Origin: an uncultured Parabacteroides sp.
GTDB lineage: Bacteria; Bacteroidota; Bacteroidia; Bacteroidales; Tannerellaceae
Direction of reading: 5' to 3'
Length of the DNA stretch: 64,000 nt
Assembly: GCA_937894065.1 (NCBI GenBank)
Contig: CALCST010000016.1
Location: forward strand, 62,001 to 126,000
The notes under the pieces: model-generated
Database searches by the model: none
The model's input: the letters and a program-made list of their open reading frames with translations, nothing else
What the model was told of the DNA's origin: nothing
Shown: piece by piece, positions 6,547-13,912 of the stretch
Position numbering within the stretch: position 1 is the stretch's first letter
Layout: each line of letters starts with the position of its first letter
Translations under genes and position numbers: made by a program

Positions 6547-8085
6547 ATGGCAACACAGATAAGTCAGAAAGAAGCACTGAAAAGATGGAAACAGCTTTGT
6601 GAGACCATCCAAAACTTTTCCACCGTCAACACAGCCGAAACAAAGGCCGAGCAGATGGAACGTATCAACCGTGCCCGGAAAGATTATGCCTATTTTGTGG
6701 AATATTACTTCCCGCATTATTGTACGGATAGCGAAACCGGCAAAGTTATTCCTTCTGCAAAGCACCATATCGAGGCGGCCAAAAAGATTCTCCGAAAACG
6801 CTCATTAAAGGCGGTTTTCAAATGGGCACGCGGGCAGGCCAAATCCACCCACATGGACGTCATGATCCCGATGTGGCTCATGGCACAGAAACGGCGGGAA
6901 ATTAACGTCATGGTACTGGTTGGCAAGTCGGAAGATGCCGCCTGTACCTTGCTTGGCGATATTCAGGCGGAACTGCAATATAACAAACGCTACACGCATG
7001 ACTTTGGAACCAAATACAATGCCGGAAACTGGCAGGACGGGGAGTTTGTAACCTCCGACGGTGTGGCCTTCTTCGCCCGTGGCCGGGGCCAGTCGCCGCG
7101 TGGATTGCGCTACCGGAATCGACGACCGGACTATATTGTTATCGACGACCTCGACGACGACGAACTGTGCGAAAATGATAGCCGTGTTCGTAAACTGACC
7201 GAATGGGTGAAAGAAGCCCTTTTTGGCGCATTCGGGGCCGAAGGTGGCCGTTTTATCATGGTCGGCAACCTGATCAGCAAATGCAGCGTGCTGGCAAATA
7301 TCGCAGCATCAAAAGGCGTGGAAGTTAGCCAGGTGAACGTCCTGGATAAAAACGGCAAATCCGCCTGGCCGGAATACTGGACACCGGAGCGCATCCAGGA
7401 GAAGCGGGAGTTCATGGGTTACCGGGCCTTCGAAAAGGAATACATGAATAATCCGATCAAGGAAGGTTCGGTGTTCCGGAAAGACTGGATAAGGTGGAAA
7501 AAGATATTGCCGCTCGACAAATACGACGAGATTGTCGCCTATTGCGACCCTTCGTTCAAAGGCTCGAATAAGAACGACTATAAAGCCATTAAGGTTTGGG
7601 CCAAGGTTGGAACGGAACTGCACCACCTCCGAGCCTTTGTCCGGCAATGTTCCGTCGCGGAGATGGTACGTTGGTTCTATGATCTGCACGAAAGTCTGCC
7701 GGAAGGGGTTGTCTGCAAATACATGATAGAGGCGAATTTCCTGCAAGATACCCTGCTCGATGATTTCGAGGAAGAAGGAAACCTTCGAGGATACCAGTTA
7801 CCCATACAGGCTGACAAACGGAAGAAACCGGACAAGTTCCAGCGTATAGAGGCCGTATCGCCGCTTTGGGAACGTGGCTTTGTCTATTACAATGAGGATT
7901 TGCAGAACGACCCCGACATGCTCTGCGGTATCGAACAGACGCTTTCCATCGAAAAAGGCAGCAGCACACACGACGATGGTCCCGACGCGGACGAAGGGGC
8001 AATCAACGTATTGCAGAAGCATTCGAGAATACAGAAGTTTAAACCGAGTATCGGCACGCGCCGGTCTCCTAAAAATATGTGGTAA
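6547..8085 (+). CDS. Terminase large subunit (Mu gp28-like)
   Basis: 512 residues, a normal length for large terminases, which package DNA with an ATPase and cut it with an RNase H-fold nuclease. A Walker A-like loop is ARGQAKST (residues 94-101), Walker B is IVIDD with Asp at 200-201, and the nuclease part begins at CDPSFKG (Asp334) with later acidic residues in MIEANFLQD and DDGPDADEGA. The lysine sits late in the P-loop, as is common in terminases. The stop overlaps the next start (TAATG, 8083-8087). It lies in the head operon before the portal. Confidence 0.9.
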   Translation: MATQISQKEALKRWKQLCETIQNFSTVNTAETKAEQMERINRARKDYAYFVEYYFPHYCTDSETGKVIPSAKHHIEAAKKILRKRSLKAVFKWARGQAKSTHMDVMIPMWLMAQKRREINVMVLVGKSEDAACTLLGDIQAELQYNKRYTHDFGTKYNAGNWQDGEFVTSDGVAFFARGRGQSPRGLRYRNRRPDYIVIDDLDDDELCENDSRVRKLTEWVKEALFGAFGAEGGRFIMVGNLISKCSVLANIAASKGVEVSQVNVLDKNGKSAWPEYWTPERIQEKREFMGYRAFEKEYMNNPIKEGSVFRKDWIRWKKILPLDKYDEIVAYCDPSFKGSNKNDYKAIKVWAKVGTELHHLRAFVRQCSVAEMVRWFYDLHESLPEGVVCKYMIEANFLQDTLLDDFEEEGNLRGYQLPIQADKRKKPDKFQRIEAVSPLWERGFVYYNEDLQNDPDMLCGIEQTLSIEKGSSTHDDGPDADEGAINVLQKHSRIQKFKPSIGTRRSPKNMW

Positions 8086-8315
8086 TGATACAGTTTATTA
8101 AAGACATGATTCTGAATTACAGAATCCGACGCGCCATCCGTTTGGCGGGCGAGCTATCCGAAGTGAGCAAACGAAAATACCTGGTCCTCATGGTGGCCGG
8201 TGTGCCGAAGGTTTATTCCAAACAGGAACTGAAAAAGATGATCGCCCGGCGCAAGTTCCGCAAAGGTACGACCATTCAGGATTTAGAAAAGAAAGCCATC
8301 CTTATAACCGGATAA
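8085..8315 (+). CDS. Small basic phage protein of unknown function
   Basis: 76 residues beginning MIQFIKDMILNYRIRRAIRL. The start overlaps the terminase stop, so translation is probably coupled. The protein is very basic (many Lys/Arg) with an amphipathic N-terminal helix and a beta-strand pattern around KYLVLMVAGVPKVYSKQELK. No catalytic motif is visible. Its place between terminase and a gp36-like connector suggests a head or packaging accessory role, but I do not recognise the family. Confidence 0.65.
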   Translation: MIQFIKDMILNYRIRRAIRLAGELSEVSKRKYLVLMVAGVPKVYSKQELKKMIARRKFRKGTTIQDLEKKAILITG

Positions 8316-8319
8316 GCCT

Positions 8320-8739
8320 ATGTTCCTGGCAGAAGAAGATTATATAGTGGCCAGCAATACCGCGCTCAGCGTATTGCAGCAATGTTCGGAAGAAAAACGG
8401 GAAACCGCCGAACGGATGGCCATTGAGGAAGTGTCCGGTTATTTGCGGAGCCGGTACGATGTGAAGAAGATTTTCGCCGCTACCGGCAGCGAACGGAACA
8501 ACATTATCGTACTCCGCACCTCGGACGTGGCCTTGTACCATCTTTCCGCGTGGCTGCCTAACAAGATGGGGCACGAAATAAGGAAAGAGCGTTACGAACT
8601 TACCCTGAAATGGCTGGAGGGTGTACAAGCTGGCAAGATAATCCCCGACCTTCCTACCGTAACCGGCGAAAATGGCGAGGAAGATGTGAACAACCCCGTC
8701 AAGTGGGGTTCTGGAATACAGAATACTTATATATGGTAG
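8320..8739 (+). CDS. Mu gp36-like head-tail connector protein (DUF1320-like)
   Basis: 139 residues beginning MFLAEEDYIVASNTALSVLQ, with a helical centre containing SGYLRSRYDV and LRTSDVALYHLSAWLPNKM. The pattern of an N-terminal acidic motif, 'YLR.RYD' and a 'D..LYHL' helix is that of the Mu gp36/DUF1320 family as I recall it, related to head completion/connector proteins. The C-terminal tail is flexible and ends in WGSGIQNTYIW. It sits between terminase and portal in the rightward head operon. Confidence 0.75.
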   Translation: MFLAEEDYIVASNTALSVLQQCSEEKRETAERMAIEEVSGYLRSRYDVKKIFAATGSERNNIIVLRTSDVALYHLSAWLPNKMGHEIRKERYELTLKWLEGVQAGKIIPDLPTVTGENGEEDVNNPVKWGSGIQNTYIW

Positions 8740-8742
8740 ATT

Positions 8743-9981
8743 ATGGCAAAAAGGAACAAATATAATCCCGGCATGAAGATTAGCGGGTTCAACTTGTCTT
8801 CGGCGAAAGACCGCCGAAGACTCCAGTCGCTGACGGTTGAACTGAAACTACAGGCCGAAGCCTTGACGCAAAAGGACATGCGTTCCTGGCGTCAGGCATG
8901 GCAACAGGCTATCGACATCGAAAACCCGCACCGGGAACGGTTGTATGATATTTACCGCGATGTGGAAGTGGACCTGCATCTTTGCGGTTGTGTGGACCAG
9001 CGCAAAGGGTTCGTCCAGAAGAAAGGCTTCAAATTGGTAGATGCCAAAGGAAAACAGAACGACGATGTCACCCGGCTTTTTGAAGCGGTATGGTTCAAGG
9101 ACCTGGTCGGTTATATCTTGGATTCCCGCTACTGGGGTCATTCGCTTATCCAGTTGGGGGACGTGGTGAGCATCGACGGGGAAATGCGTTATATGGGTGT
9201 GGAACTGGTCAACCGCAAACACGTGATACCGGAATACGGCGTGATCGTCCGGGAACAGGGCGACGAATGGAGAATAGGTGTACCCTACCGGGAAGGCCCG
9301 ATGGCCGACTGGGTGGTGGAGGCAGGGAAACCCAAAGATTTGGGCTTATACCTGAAAGCTGCTACGCAGACCATCCCCAAAAAGAATATGCTGGCCTACT
9401 GGGACCAATTCGGGGAAATATTCGGGATGCCGATCCGTATCGCCAAAACAACGGCACGCGACCCGAAAGACCGGAGCCAAATAGAAAACATGCTTTCTTC
9501 GATGGGTGCGGCCGCTTGGGGGTTGTTCCCGGACGGAACCGACATTGACATCAAGGAAACGACACGGGGCGACGCTTTCAATGTCTATGACAAGCGTATT
9601 GATCGCGCCAACTCGGAACTGTCAAAAGGCATCCTGAACCAGACGATGACCATTGACAACGGAAGCAGCCTTTCACAGTCGGAAGTCCATTTGGAAGTAT
9701 TCGAGAACGTGGTTGAAAAAGACGCCGACCTCGTGAAAGACATCGTAAACGACCAGCTTCTGCCGCGCATGGTAAAGCACGGCTTCCCGGTAAAAGAGCT
9801 GCATTTCGAGTGGGACGACAGCGTGGACTACACGCCGGAGCAGCAGTTGGAATACGAAAAGATGATTCTTGACCGGTTCGAAGTCGATCCTAAATACCTT
9901 ATCGACAAGTACGGCGTACCTATTACCGGGGTGAAGAAACTACCGGAACAGGCTGCTTTGGCACGTCCTTTTTTCGATTAG
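8743..9981 (+). CDS. Portal protein (DUF935/Mu gp29-like)
   Basis: 412 residues, close to the usual size of Mu-type portals, which form the dodecameric DNA channel at one capsid vertex. Characteristic stretches include LCGCVDQRKGFVQKKGF, RYWGHSLIQLGDVV, YWDQFGEIFGMPIRIAKT and SKGILNQTMTIDNGSSLSQS. The last sense codons contain the slippery heptamer T TTT TTC (9969-9975), followed by a strong stem-loop; a -1 slip would join this protein to the MuF head protein. Such a product would be about 853 residues. The zero-frame stop is TAG at 9979. Confidence 0.88.
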   Translation: MAKRNKYNPGMKISGFNLSSAKDRRRLQSLTVELKLQAEALTQKDMRSWRQAWQQAIDIENPHRERLYDIYRDVEVDLHLCGCVDQRKGFVQKKGFKLVDAKGKQNDDVTRLFEAVWFKDLVGYILDSRYWGHSLIQLGDVVSIDGEMRYMGVELVNRKHVIPEYGVIVREQGDEWRIGVPYREGPMADWVVEAGKPKDLGLYLKAATQTIPKKNMLAYWDQFGEIFGMPIRIAKTTARDPKDRSQIENMLSSMGAAAWGLFPDGTDIDIKETTRGDAFNVYDKRIDRANSELSKGILNQTMTIDNGSSLSQSEVHLEVFENVVEKDADLVKDIVNDQLLPRMVKHGFPVKELHFEWDDSVDYTPEQQLEYEKMILDRFEVDPKYLIDKYGVPITGVKKLPEQAALARPFFD

Positions 9982-10002
9982 GCCCCGCCGATTATGCGGG
10001 GC
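9969..10002 (+). promoter_or_regulatory. Candidate -1 frameshift signal joining portal to MuF protein
   Basis: T TTT TTC at 9969-9975 is in the correct phase of the portal frame, two codons before its TAG. After a 6-nt spacer, GCCCCGC (9982-9988) pairs perfectly with GCGGGGC (9996-10002) around a 7-nt loop. A -1 slip enters the frame of the next gene, which is open from 9975 onward and lacks an ATG until 10104. Confidence 0.65.
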
Positions 10003-10040
10003 TGCACGAAAGGATAAGCCTGTTATATCAGGAAGGTAAT

Positions 10041-11303
10041 TTGCAATTAGCCGCCGACGATTACCCGAACACGTCCGCCATTGAATCCGCCTTCGAAAAA
10101 GCGATGAAGTGGCTACACGGGAAAAGAATTTTCGGAGCGGGTATGCTGAAAGAAAAACCGGTTCGCCGGCTGATTGAGGAAACCGCCGCTTACCTTTCCA
10201 AAGGCATCGAGCGGGGCGTTGTACAGGAATCTCCATCGGAAGCGATGGTCTCCAGCCTTCGGGAAAGTGCCGGTGTGTTCTCCGGATTCAAAACCTTTCA
10301 TGAAATGAAGGAGGCAGCAAACCTGTTGTTGGATGAAAACGGCGATTTAAAACCATTTGAACGCTTTTCAAATGACGTAGGGAAGATTAATGACACTTAC
10401 AACAGGCACTATTTGAAAACGGAATACAATTTCGCTGTGCAGAGTGCGGAAATGGCAGCCAAATGGGAAGAGCAACAAGACGACGGGGGCGGTCGTTATT
10501 TGCTCCAGTACCGTACCGCCGGTGATAAGAAGGTTCGCCCGGCGCACCAGGAACTGAATGGTATAACTTTGCCGCCTTCCGATCCGTTTTGGGACAAGTA
10601 TTATCCGCCGAATGGTTTTAACTGCCGTTGTACCGCCCAAAAGGTACGCACAGCCAAATACTCGGCCACTGATAGCGACGCGGCCATGAAAGCCGGGGAT
10701 AAGGCGACCGAGGGTAAATATGCCGAGATGTTCCGGTTTAATCCCGGCAAACAGCGGGCGGCTTACCCGGCTTACAATTCTTACACGATCAGGAAGTGCG
10801 CTACCTGTAAAAAGAATGGGCTGGAACTGGCAAAGATTCCCAGCAACGAACTTTGTACGGCCTGTCCGATCATCCGGGAATGCGCCGGGGACATTGCCAA
10901 ATCGCAGGCGGCCATCGAACGGAAGCACTACCTTCGGGAAATGCAGTCGCTTCTGAAAAAGAAGGTCGTGCTGGAGATAGACGGGGTAAAGAAAAGCATC
11001 GGATTTACCAAAGAAGGAAATAAGCACTTATACAGTGATACATTCGGGCGGTCGTCCGTATTAAAACCGGACGATTTGGCACATCTGGACAACGTATTAA
11101 AACAGTCTGTTTATGTCAGTACGTCTGACAGATTAAGTCACGCACGAAAAGATAAGGTAAAACGGTTCTTTTATTTGAAAGGAGAGATTAACGGTAAAAC
11201 GGTATATCTGAATGTGGCCGAAGCTGAATTTGAAAACAGAGACGGCAAGAAAAAGTATGACCGTTTTTTATATTCGGTAACGGACAAAATAAAAAGCGAA
11301 TAA
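10041..11303 (+). CDS. MuF-type minor head protein with C-terminal nuclease-like domain
   Basis: A phage head morphogenesis protein (Mu gpF/SPP1 gp7 type). The core has YNFAVQSAEMAAKWEEQ, LQYRTAGDKKVRPAHQ, LNGITLPPSDPFWDKYYPP and NGFNCRCTAQ, the hallmark MuF motif. A Cys-rich segment (CATCKKNGLELAK..CTACPIIREC) follows. The last ~100 residues (GNKHLYSDTFGRS to RFLYSVTDKI) look like the BECR-fold nuclease domains attached to many phage MuF proteins. The first in-frame start is TTG at 10041 with GGAAGG upstream, but the same frame is open and protein-like (ADYAGLHERISLLYQEGNL) back to 9975, so synthesis as a frameshift fusion with the portal is plausible. Minimum length is 420 residues. Confidence 0.82.
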   Translation: MQLAADDYPNTSAIESAFEKAMKWLHGKRIFGAGMLKEKPVRRLIEETAAYLSKGIERGVVQESPSEAMVSSLRESAGVFSGFKTFHEMKEAANLLLDENGDLKPFERFSNDVGKINDTYNRHYLKTEYNFAVQSAEMAAKWEEQQDDGGGRYLLQYRTAGDKKVRPAHQELNGITLPPSDPFWDKYYPPNGFNCRCTAQKVRTAKYSATDSDAAMKAGDKATEGKYAEMFRFNPGKQRAAYPAYNSYTIRKCATCKKNGLELAKIPSNELCTACPIIRECAGDIAKSQAAIERKHYLREMQSLLKKKVVLEIDGVKKSIGFTKEGNKHLYSDTFGRSSVLKPDDLAHLDNVLKQSVYVSTSDRLSHARKDKVKRFFYLKGEINGKTVYLNVAEAEFENRDGKKKYDRFLYSVTDKIKSE

Positions 11304-11398
11304 ATCGGCGGCCCCTTAGGTTCTTGACCAGCTTAGCCCACACAATTCACTCGCTTTTCATTGCAAATATACGAACTAATAATTTAAAACCCAACCTT

Positions 11399-11956
11399 AT
11401 GGACGGAGATTTTAAGAAAGAAGTCATCGACCAGTCAATAGAAGACATCAGAGTCGAGTTTGACGAGGAATTTGACCGGAATTTCGAGCGTAAAGCCTTC
11501 TTCGATGAAAAAGAATGGCCCGAACGGAAATTTGACGACGGGGTCGGCTCGCTCCTGCAACGCACCGGTGGGCTGCGCCGGAGTGTCCGGAGCAGGAAAC
11601 GGCGGGGCGAACTGGTTTATTCGTCTTCCAAACCATACGCCCGGATTCATAATGAAGGCGGGGAAATACGTGTTACCCGGAAGATGAAGGGCTATTTCTG
11701 GCATAAGCTAAAAGAAACCGGAGGAAAGTACCAGTACCGGAAAGACGGCGAGAAACGGCGGAACAAGCGTAACCGGGAACTCTCCGACAAGGAAGAGTTC
11801 TATCGGGCAATGGCATTGAAAAAAGTCGGTTCTACCGTCAAGATACCCGAACGTCGCTTTATCGGCACGGGACGCAATACCGACCGGATCATTCGGGAAA
11901 TAACCGAACAGAACTTTGAGGATTATTTAAAACGACACCCAATCATAGACAAATGA
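11399..11956 (+). CDS. Phage virion morphogenesis protein (Mu gpG-like)
   Basis: I start at MDGDFKKEVIDQSIEDIRVE (11399); an upstream in-frame extension lacks protein character. The 185-residue, strongly basic protein contains LQRTGGLRRSVRSRKRRGEL, a beta-hairpin AYARIHNEGG-like segment (KPYARIHNEGGEIRVT) and PERRFIGTGRNTDRIIRE near the end. These are the signature stretches of gpG-like virion morphogenesis/tail completion proteins. It follows the MuF gene after a 95-bp gap and overlaps the next gene by 4 bp (ATGA), consistent with a head-tail joining role in one operon. Confidence 0.82.
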   Translation: MDGDFKKEVIDQSIEDIRVEFDEEFDRNFERKAFFDEKEWPERKFDDGVGSLLQRTGGLRRSVRSRKRRGELVYSSSKPYARIHNEGGEIRVTRKMKGYFWHKLKETGGKYQYRKDGEKRRNKRNRELSDKEEFYRAMALKKVGSTVKIPERRFIGTGRNTDRIIREITEQNFEDYLKRHPIIDK

Positions 11957-12501
11957 GAAAGATTTTATACCGCGAACTAAAGAAACGCCTGTCACGCCTT
12001 TTGCTGGCCGATAGTGGCGACATCGTGTTGGTATCGGAAGAACGTATCAAACAGATGGTAGAGGCCGGAGAAACACCCGATTACGCAATCAAGCATTTCG
12101 GATTGTGGAACCGGCAAGTGGAATTTATCGAGGAAGAAGCGCACTTTCCGATGCCCGCCGTATTTATTGAGTTCGGGCGTTTGGCATGGCGACACCAGCA
12201 AGGCGGATTACAGGACGCAGACCTGACTGTCGGGCTGCACGTCCTGACGATCGCCCTGCCGGAAGGATACGACGGCGAGGAATTCCACCTGGATTTGCTC
12301 GACAAGATAAACCGCTGTTTGCACGGGTTCACCGGCGAATATTGGGGATCATTCAAGCGGTCGGCATCCATACCGTGCCACGACCACGAAGAAATATTGG
12401 ACGATACAGAAGTCTATCAAACCCTTTTGTACGACGATTCGGCGGTGAAGAAACTGGTCAAACATCCGGTTCCGCCCGATGTGGCTATCCGAACAAAGTA
12501 A
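11953..12501 (+). CDS. Tail terminator-like protein (Mu gp37-like, DUF1834-like)
   Basis: 182 residues beginning MRKILYRELKKRLSRLLLAD. The centre has AVFIEFGRLAWRHQQGGLQD followed by a beta-rich LTVGLHVLTIALPEGY segment and HLDLLDKINRCLHGF. This matches the pattern of Mu gp37-type/tail terminator proteins: an N-terminal helix, 'P.v.ief' strand and a helix LLdkI. It overlaps the preceding gpG-like gene by 4 bp and ends the rightward head operon, converging with a small minus-strand gene (17-bp overlap). Assignment is from order and pattern, not a definitive motif. Confidence 0.65.
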   Translation: MRKILYRELKKRLSRLLLADSGDIVLVSEERIKQMVEAGETPDYAIKHFGLWNRQVEFIEEEAHFPMPAVFIEFGRLAWRHQQGGLQDADLTVGLHVLTIALPEGYDGEEFHLDLLDKINRCLHGFTGEYWGSFKRSASIPCHDHEEILDDTEVYQTLLYDDSAVKKLVKHPVPPDVAIRTK

Positions 12502-12706
12502 GCTGCAATTCCCGCCCTTTTTCGATAACGGCGGGCTTTGTCGCTGCGTTGATGTAGTTGTAGAAAGTTTTTTCTGAAATGCTGTAAATGGGATAAATGT
12601 ACCTGCGCCAAATTTCCCGGTTCGACAGTCCGGTTTTGGCGTATTCGTCGTAAATGGCGTTCACTTCGGCCACCCGACGGGCGTATGAGCATCCTTTCAG
12701 TTCCAT
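12485..12706 (-). CDS. Small helix-turn-helix protein, possible late regulator
   Basis: 73 residues (MELKGCSYARRVAEVNAIYD...). Residues about 27-52 (GLSNREIWRRYIYPIYSISE) followed by KTFYNYI fit a helix-turn-helix like those of Mor/C and resolvase-type regulators. It lies just after the terminator of the early operon and next to the late head genes, where Mu carries mor and C. That makes it a candidate activator for the structural promoters near 6.0 kb, but this is inference. It converges with the gp37-like gene. Confidence 0.65.
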   Translation of the reverse strand: MELKGCSYARRVAEVNAIYDEYAKTGLSNREIWRRYIYPIYSISEKTFYNYINAATKPAVIEKGRELQLTLFG

Positions 12707-12765
12707 TTATTCCATGATTATAAGTTGTTATACAAAAGTAACTAAATGATGACATCCGGCAAAAT

Positions 12766-12799
12766 AAACGGCGGGATTGTTTTACACTTCCCGCCGTTT
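12766..12799 (-). terminator. Terminator of the early operon
   Basis: AAACGGCGGGA (12766-12776) pairs perfectly with TCCCGCCGTTT (12789-12799) around a 12-nt loop. On the minus strand a short T-rich TATTTTG follows. It lies 5 bp beyond the stop of the last leftward early gene. Confidence 0.7.
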
Positions 12800-12804
12800 G
12801 TATA

Positions 12805-13260
12805 TCATTGTTGCTCTCCTTGCACAAGCGCATCGAACAGCAAATGCGAAATTCGATAGACTTCAACATCCGAGGTGAAGCCGCATTCCAATTCATCGAA
12901 CTTCATTTTGCAGATGTATTTCTTCATCCGAAACAATCCTGTTTTACTCCAATAAGTCCGTATTACAATATAAGGGTTTCCGTAGAGCATAAAACAATCC
13001 CCTTTGCGTAACTGTCTTAACTGGGCTTTGGGATTTTCAAACTCCGGGATAATCTCTATTTCGCATTCCTCACCGAAAACAATGCTGATAAGTATTTCCC
13101 TCACCTTATCGGCTTCCGAATAAGATTTGAACACCCTGGCCTCGGAAGGCTTACTGACTTTTTCCATAGTGTATGTTATCCCTCTGTGGTTTCGGGGACA
13201 GCCCTTTTTCAGCCAGGTTCCATCATTGAATTTTATCCGGTATGAAAATTTCTTACTCAT
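12805..13260 (-). CDS. Hypothetical phage protein
   Basis: 151 residues beginning MSKKFSYRIKFNDGTWLKKG. It appears to have a small beta-rich N-terminal part (NHRGITYTMEKVSKPSEARV), an acidic centre (EECEIEIIPEFENP) and a C-terminal part with several aromatic residues (NPYIVIRTYWSKTGLFRMKK) and two cysteines. No known motif, membrane helix or signal peptide is visible. Its start overlaps the stop of the preceding early gene by 8 bp, and a terminator follows, so it is the last gene of the early operon. Confidence 0.65.
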   Translation of the reverse strand: MSKKFSYRIKFNDGTWLKKGCPRNHRGITYTMEKVSKPSEARVFKSYSEADKVREILISIVFGEECEIEIIPEFENPKAQLRQLRKGDCFMLYGNPYIVIRTYWSKTGLFRMKKYICKMKFDELECGFTSDVEVYRISHLLFDALVQGEQQ

Positions 13261-13474
13261 GGCTCGATTCCTTTTCCGTTTCTAACTGCTGTAAGCGTTT
13301 CAGGTGATAAACTACCGCCTCGAAAAACTCCAGGCTTCTTTTTGCCCCTTGCTTGGATGGTTTGCTCCGCAGCCTTGGATATTGTTCTTTAATCTTTTCG
13401 ATTGTGCCTTCCGCATCTTTGATGCATTGCGCTACGGTTTGAACTAAGCCTATTTGATTTGTCATTTTTACCAT
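13253..13474 (-). CDS. Small helical phage protein of unknown function
   Basis: About 73 residues if translated from MVKMTNQIGLVQTVAQCIKD (13474); MTNQ at 13465 is an alternative. It is strongly helical and charged, with KIKEQYPRLRSKPSKQGAKR in the middle and VVYHLKRLQQLETEKESSHE at the end. The longer upstream frame overlaps the previous gene and has no protein character, so I do not use it. It overlaps the next early gene by 8 bp. Function not recognised. Confidence 0.6.
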   Translation of the reverse strand: MVKMTNQIGLVQTVAQCIKDAEGTIEKIKEQYPRLRSKPSKQGAKRSLEFFEAVVYHLKRLQQLETEKESSHE

Positions 13475-13476
13475 AT

Positions 13477-13857
13477 CTACTCCTTTAAATATTGAAATTC
13501 TCCAAATAGAACTAATACCGGTTCTGTCTTCCCCATCACCCATTCACCGCGTTTATTATCTTCTCCTTTAGGTGGTGGCACGGTTTGATGTACACTTCCG
13601 GGTATTAGCCCTATAAATTCTTGACCACAAGCGTTACAACGAGTAATCTTGATAGAGTCATATCTCTGCAACTTTTGACATGTTCCCATTTTAGGGATGC
13701 TTCTTTCCGGTATTTCAATCGTTCCCAATCTGTAAGACTTACCGGTTATGCCACATCTTTTACATTTGTATATATCATACGGGCGTTTTCTCCCTATCGT
13801 CACAAGATTGGTTTTCTCCCATTCGTGGCCACCTTCTGATAAATTAAATTCTTGCAT
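13477..13857 (-). CDS. Zinc-ribbon-like phage protein
   Basis: 126 residues from MQEFNLSEGGHEWEKTNLVT (13857), the Met nearest to a plausible start. Two Cys pairs, CKRCGITGK and CNACGQEF, are spaced about 43 residues apart and could bind one zinc as a split ribbon. The first half resembles small phage proteins that begin with 'HEWEKTNLVT' and a YDIYKCKRCG motif. No catalytic residues are visible. It sits inside the early operon just before the gene at 13253-13474. Specific role unknown. Confidence 0.6.
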   Translation of the reverse strand: MQEFNLSEGGHEWEKTNLVTIGRKRPYDIYKCKRCGITGKSYRLGTIEIPERSIPKMGTCQKLQRYDSIKITRCNACGQEFIGLIPGSVHQTVPPPKGEDNKRGEWVMGKTEPVLVLFGEFQYLKE

Positions 13858-13912
13858 ATCTTTGATTTTTCTAAGATTAAACAAAGACCGGAGTTATCCG
13901 GCCCTGTTGTCA

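Noticed and set aside
9982..10002. Intrinsic terminator between portal and MuF genes
   Set aside because: The strong stem lacks a following T run and sits at the ideal distance from a slippery heptamer inside an operon.
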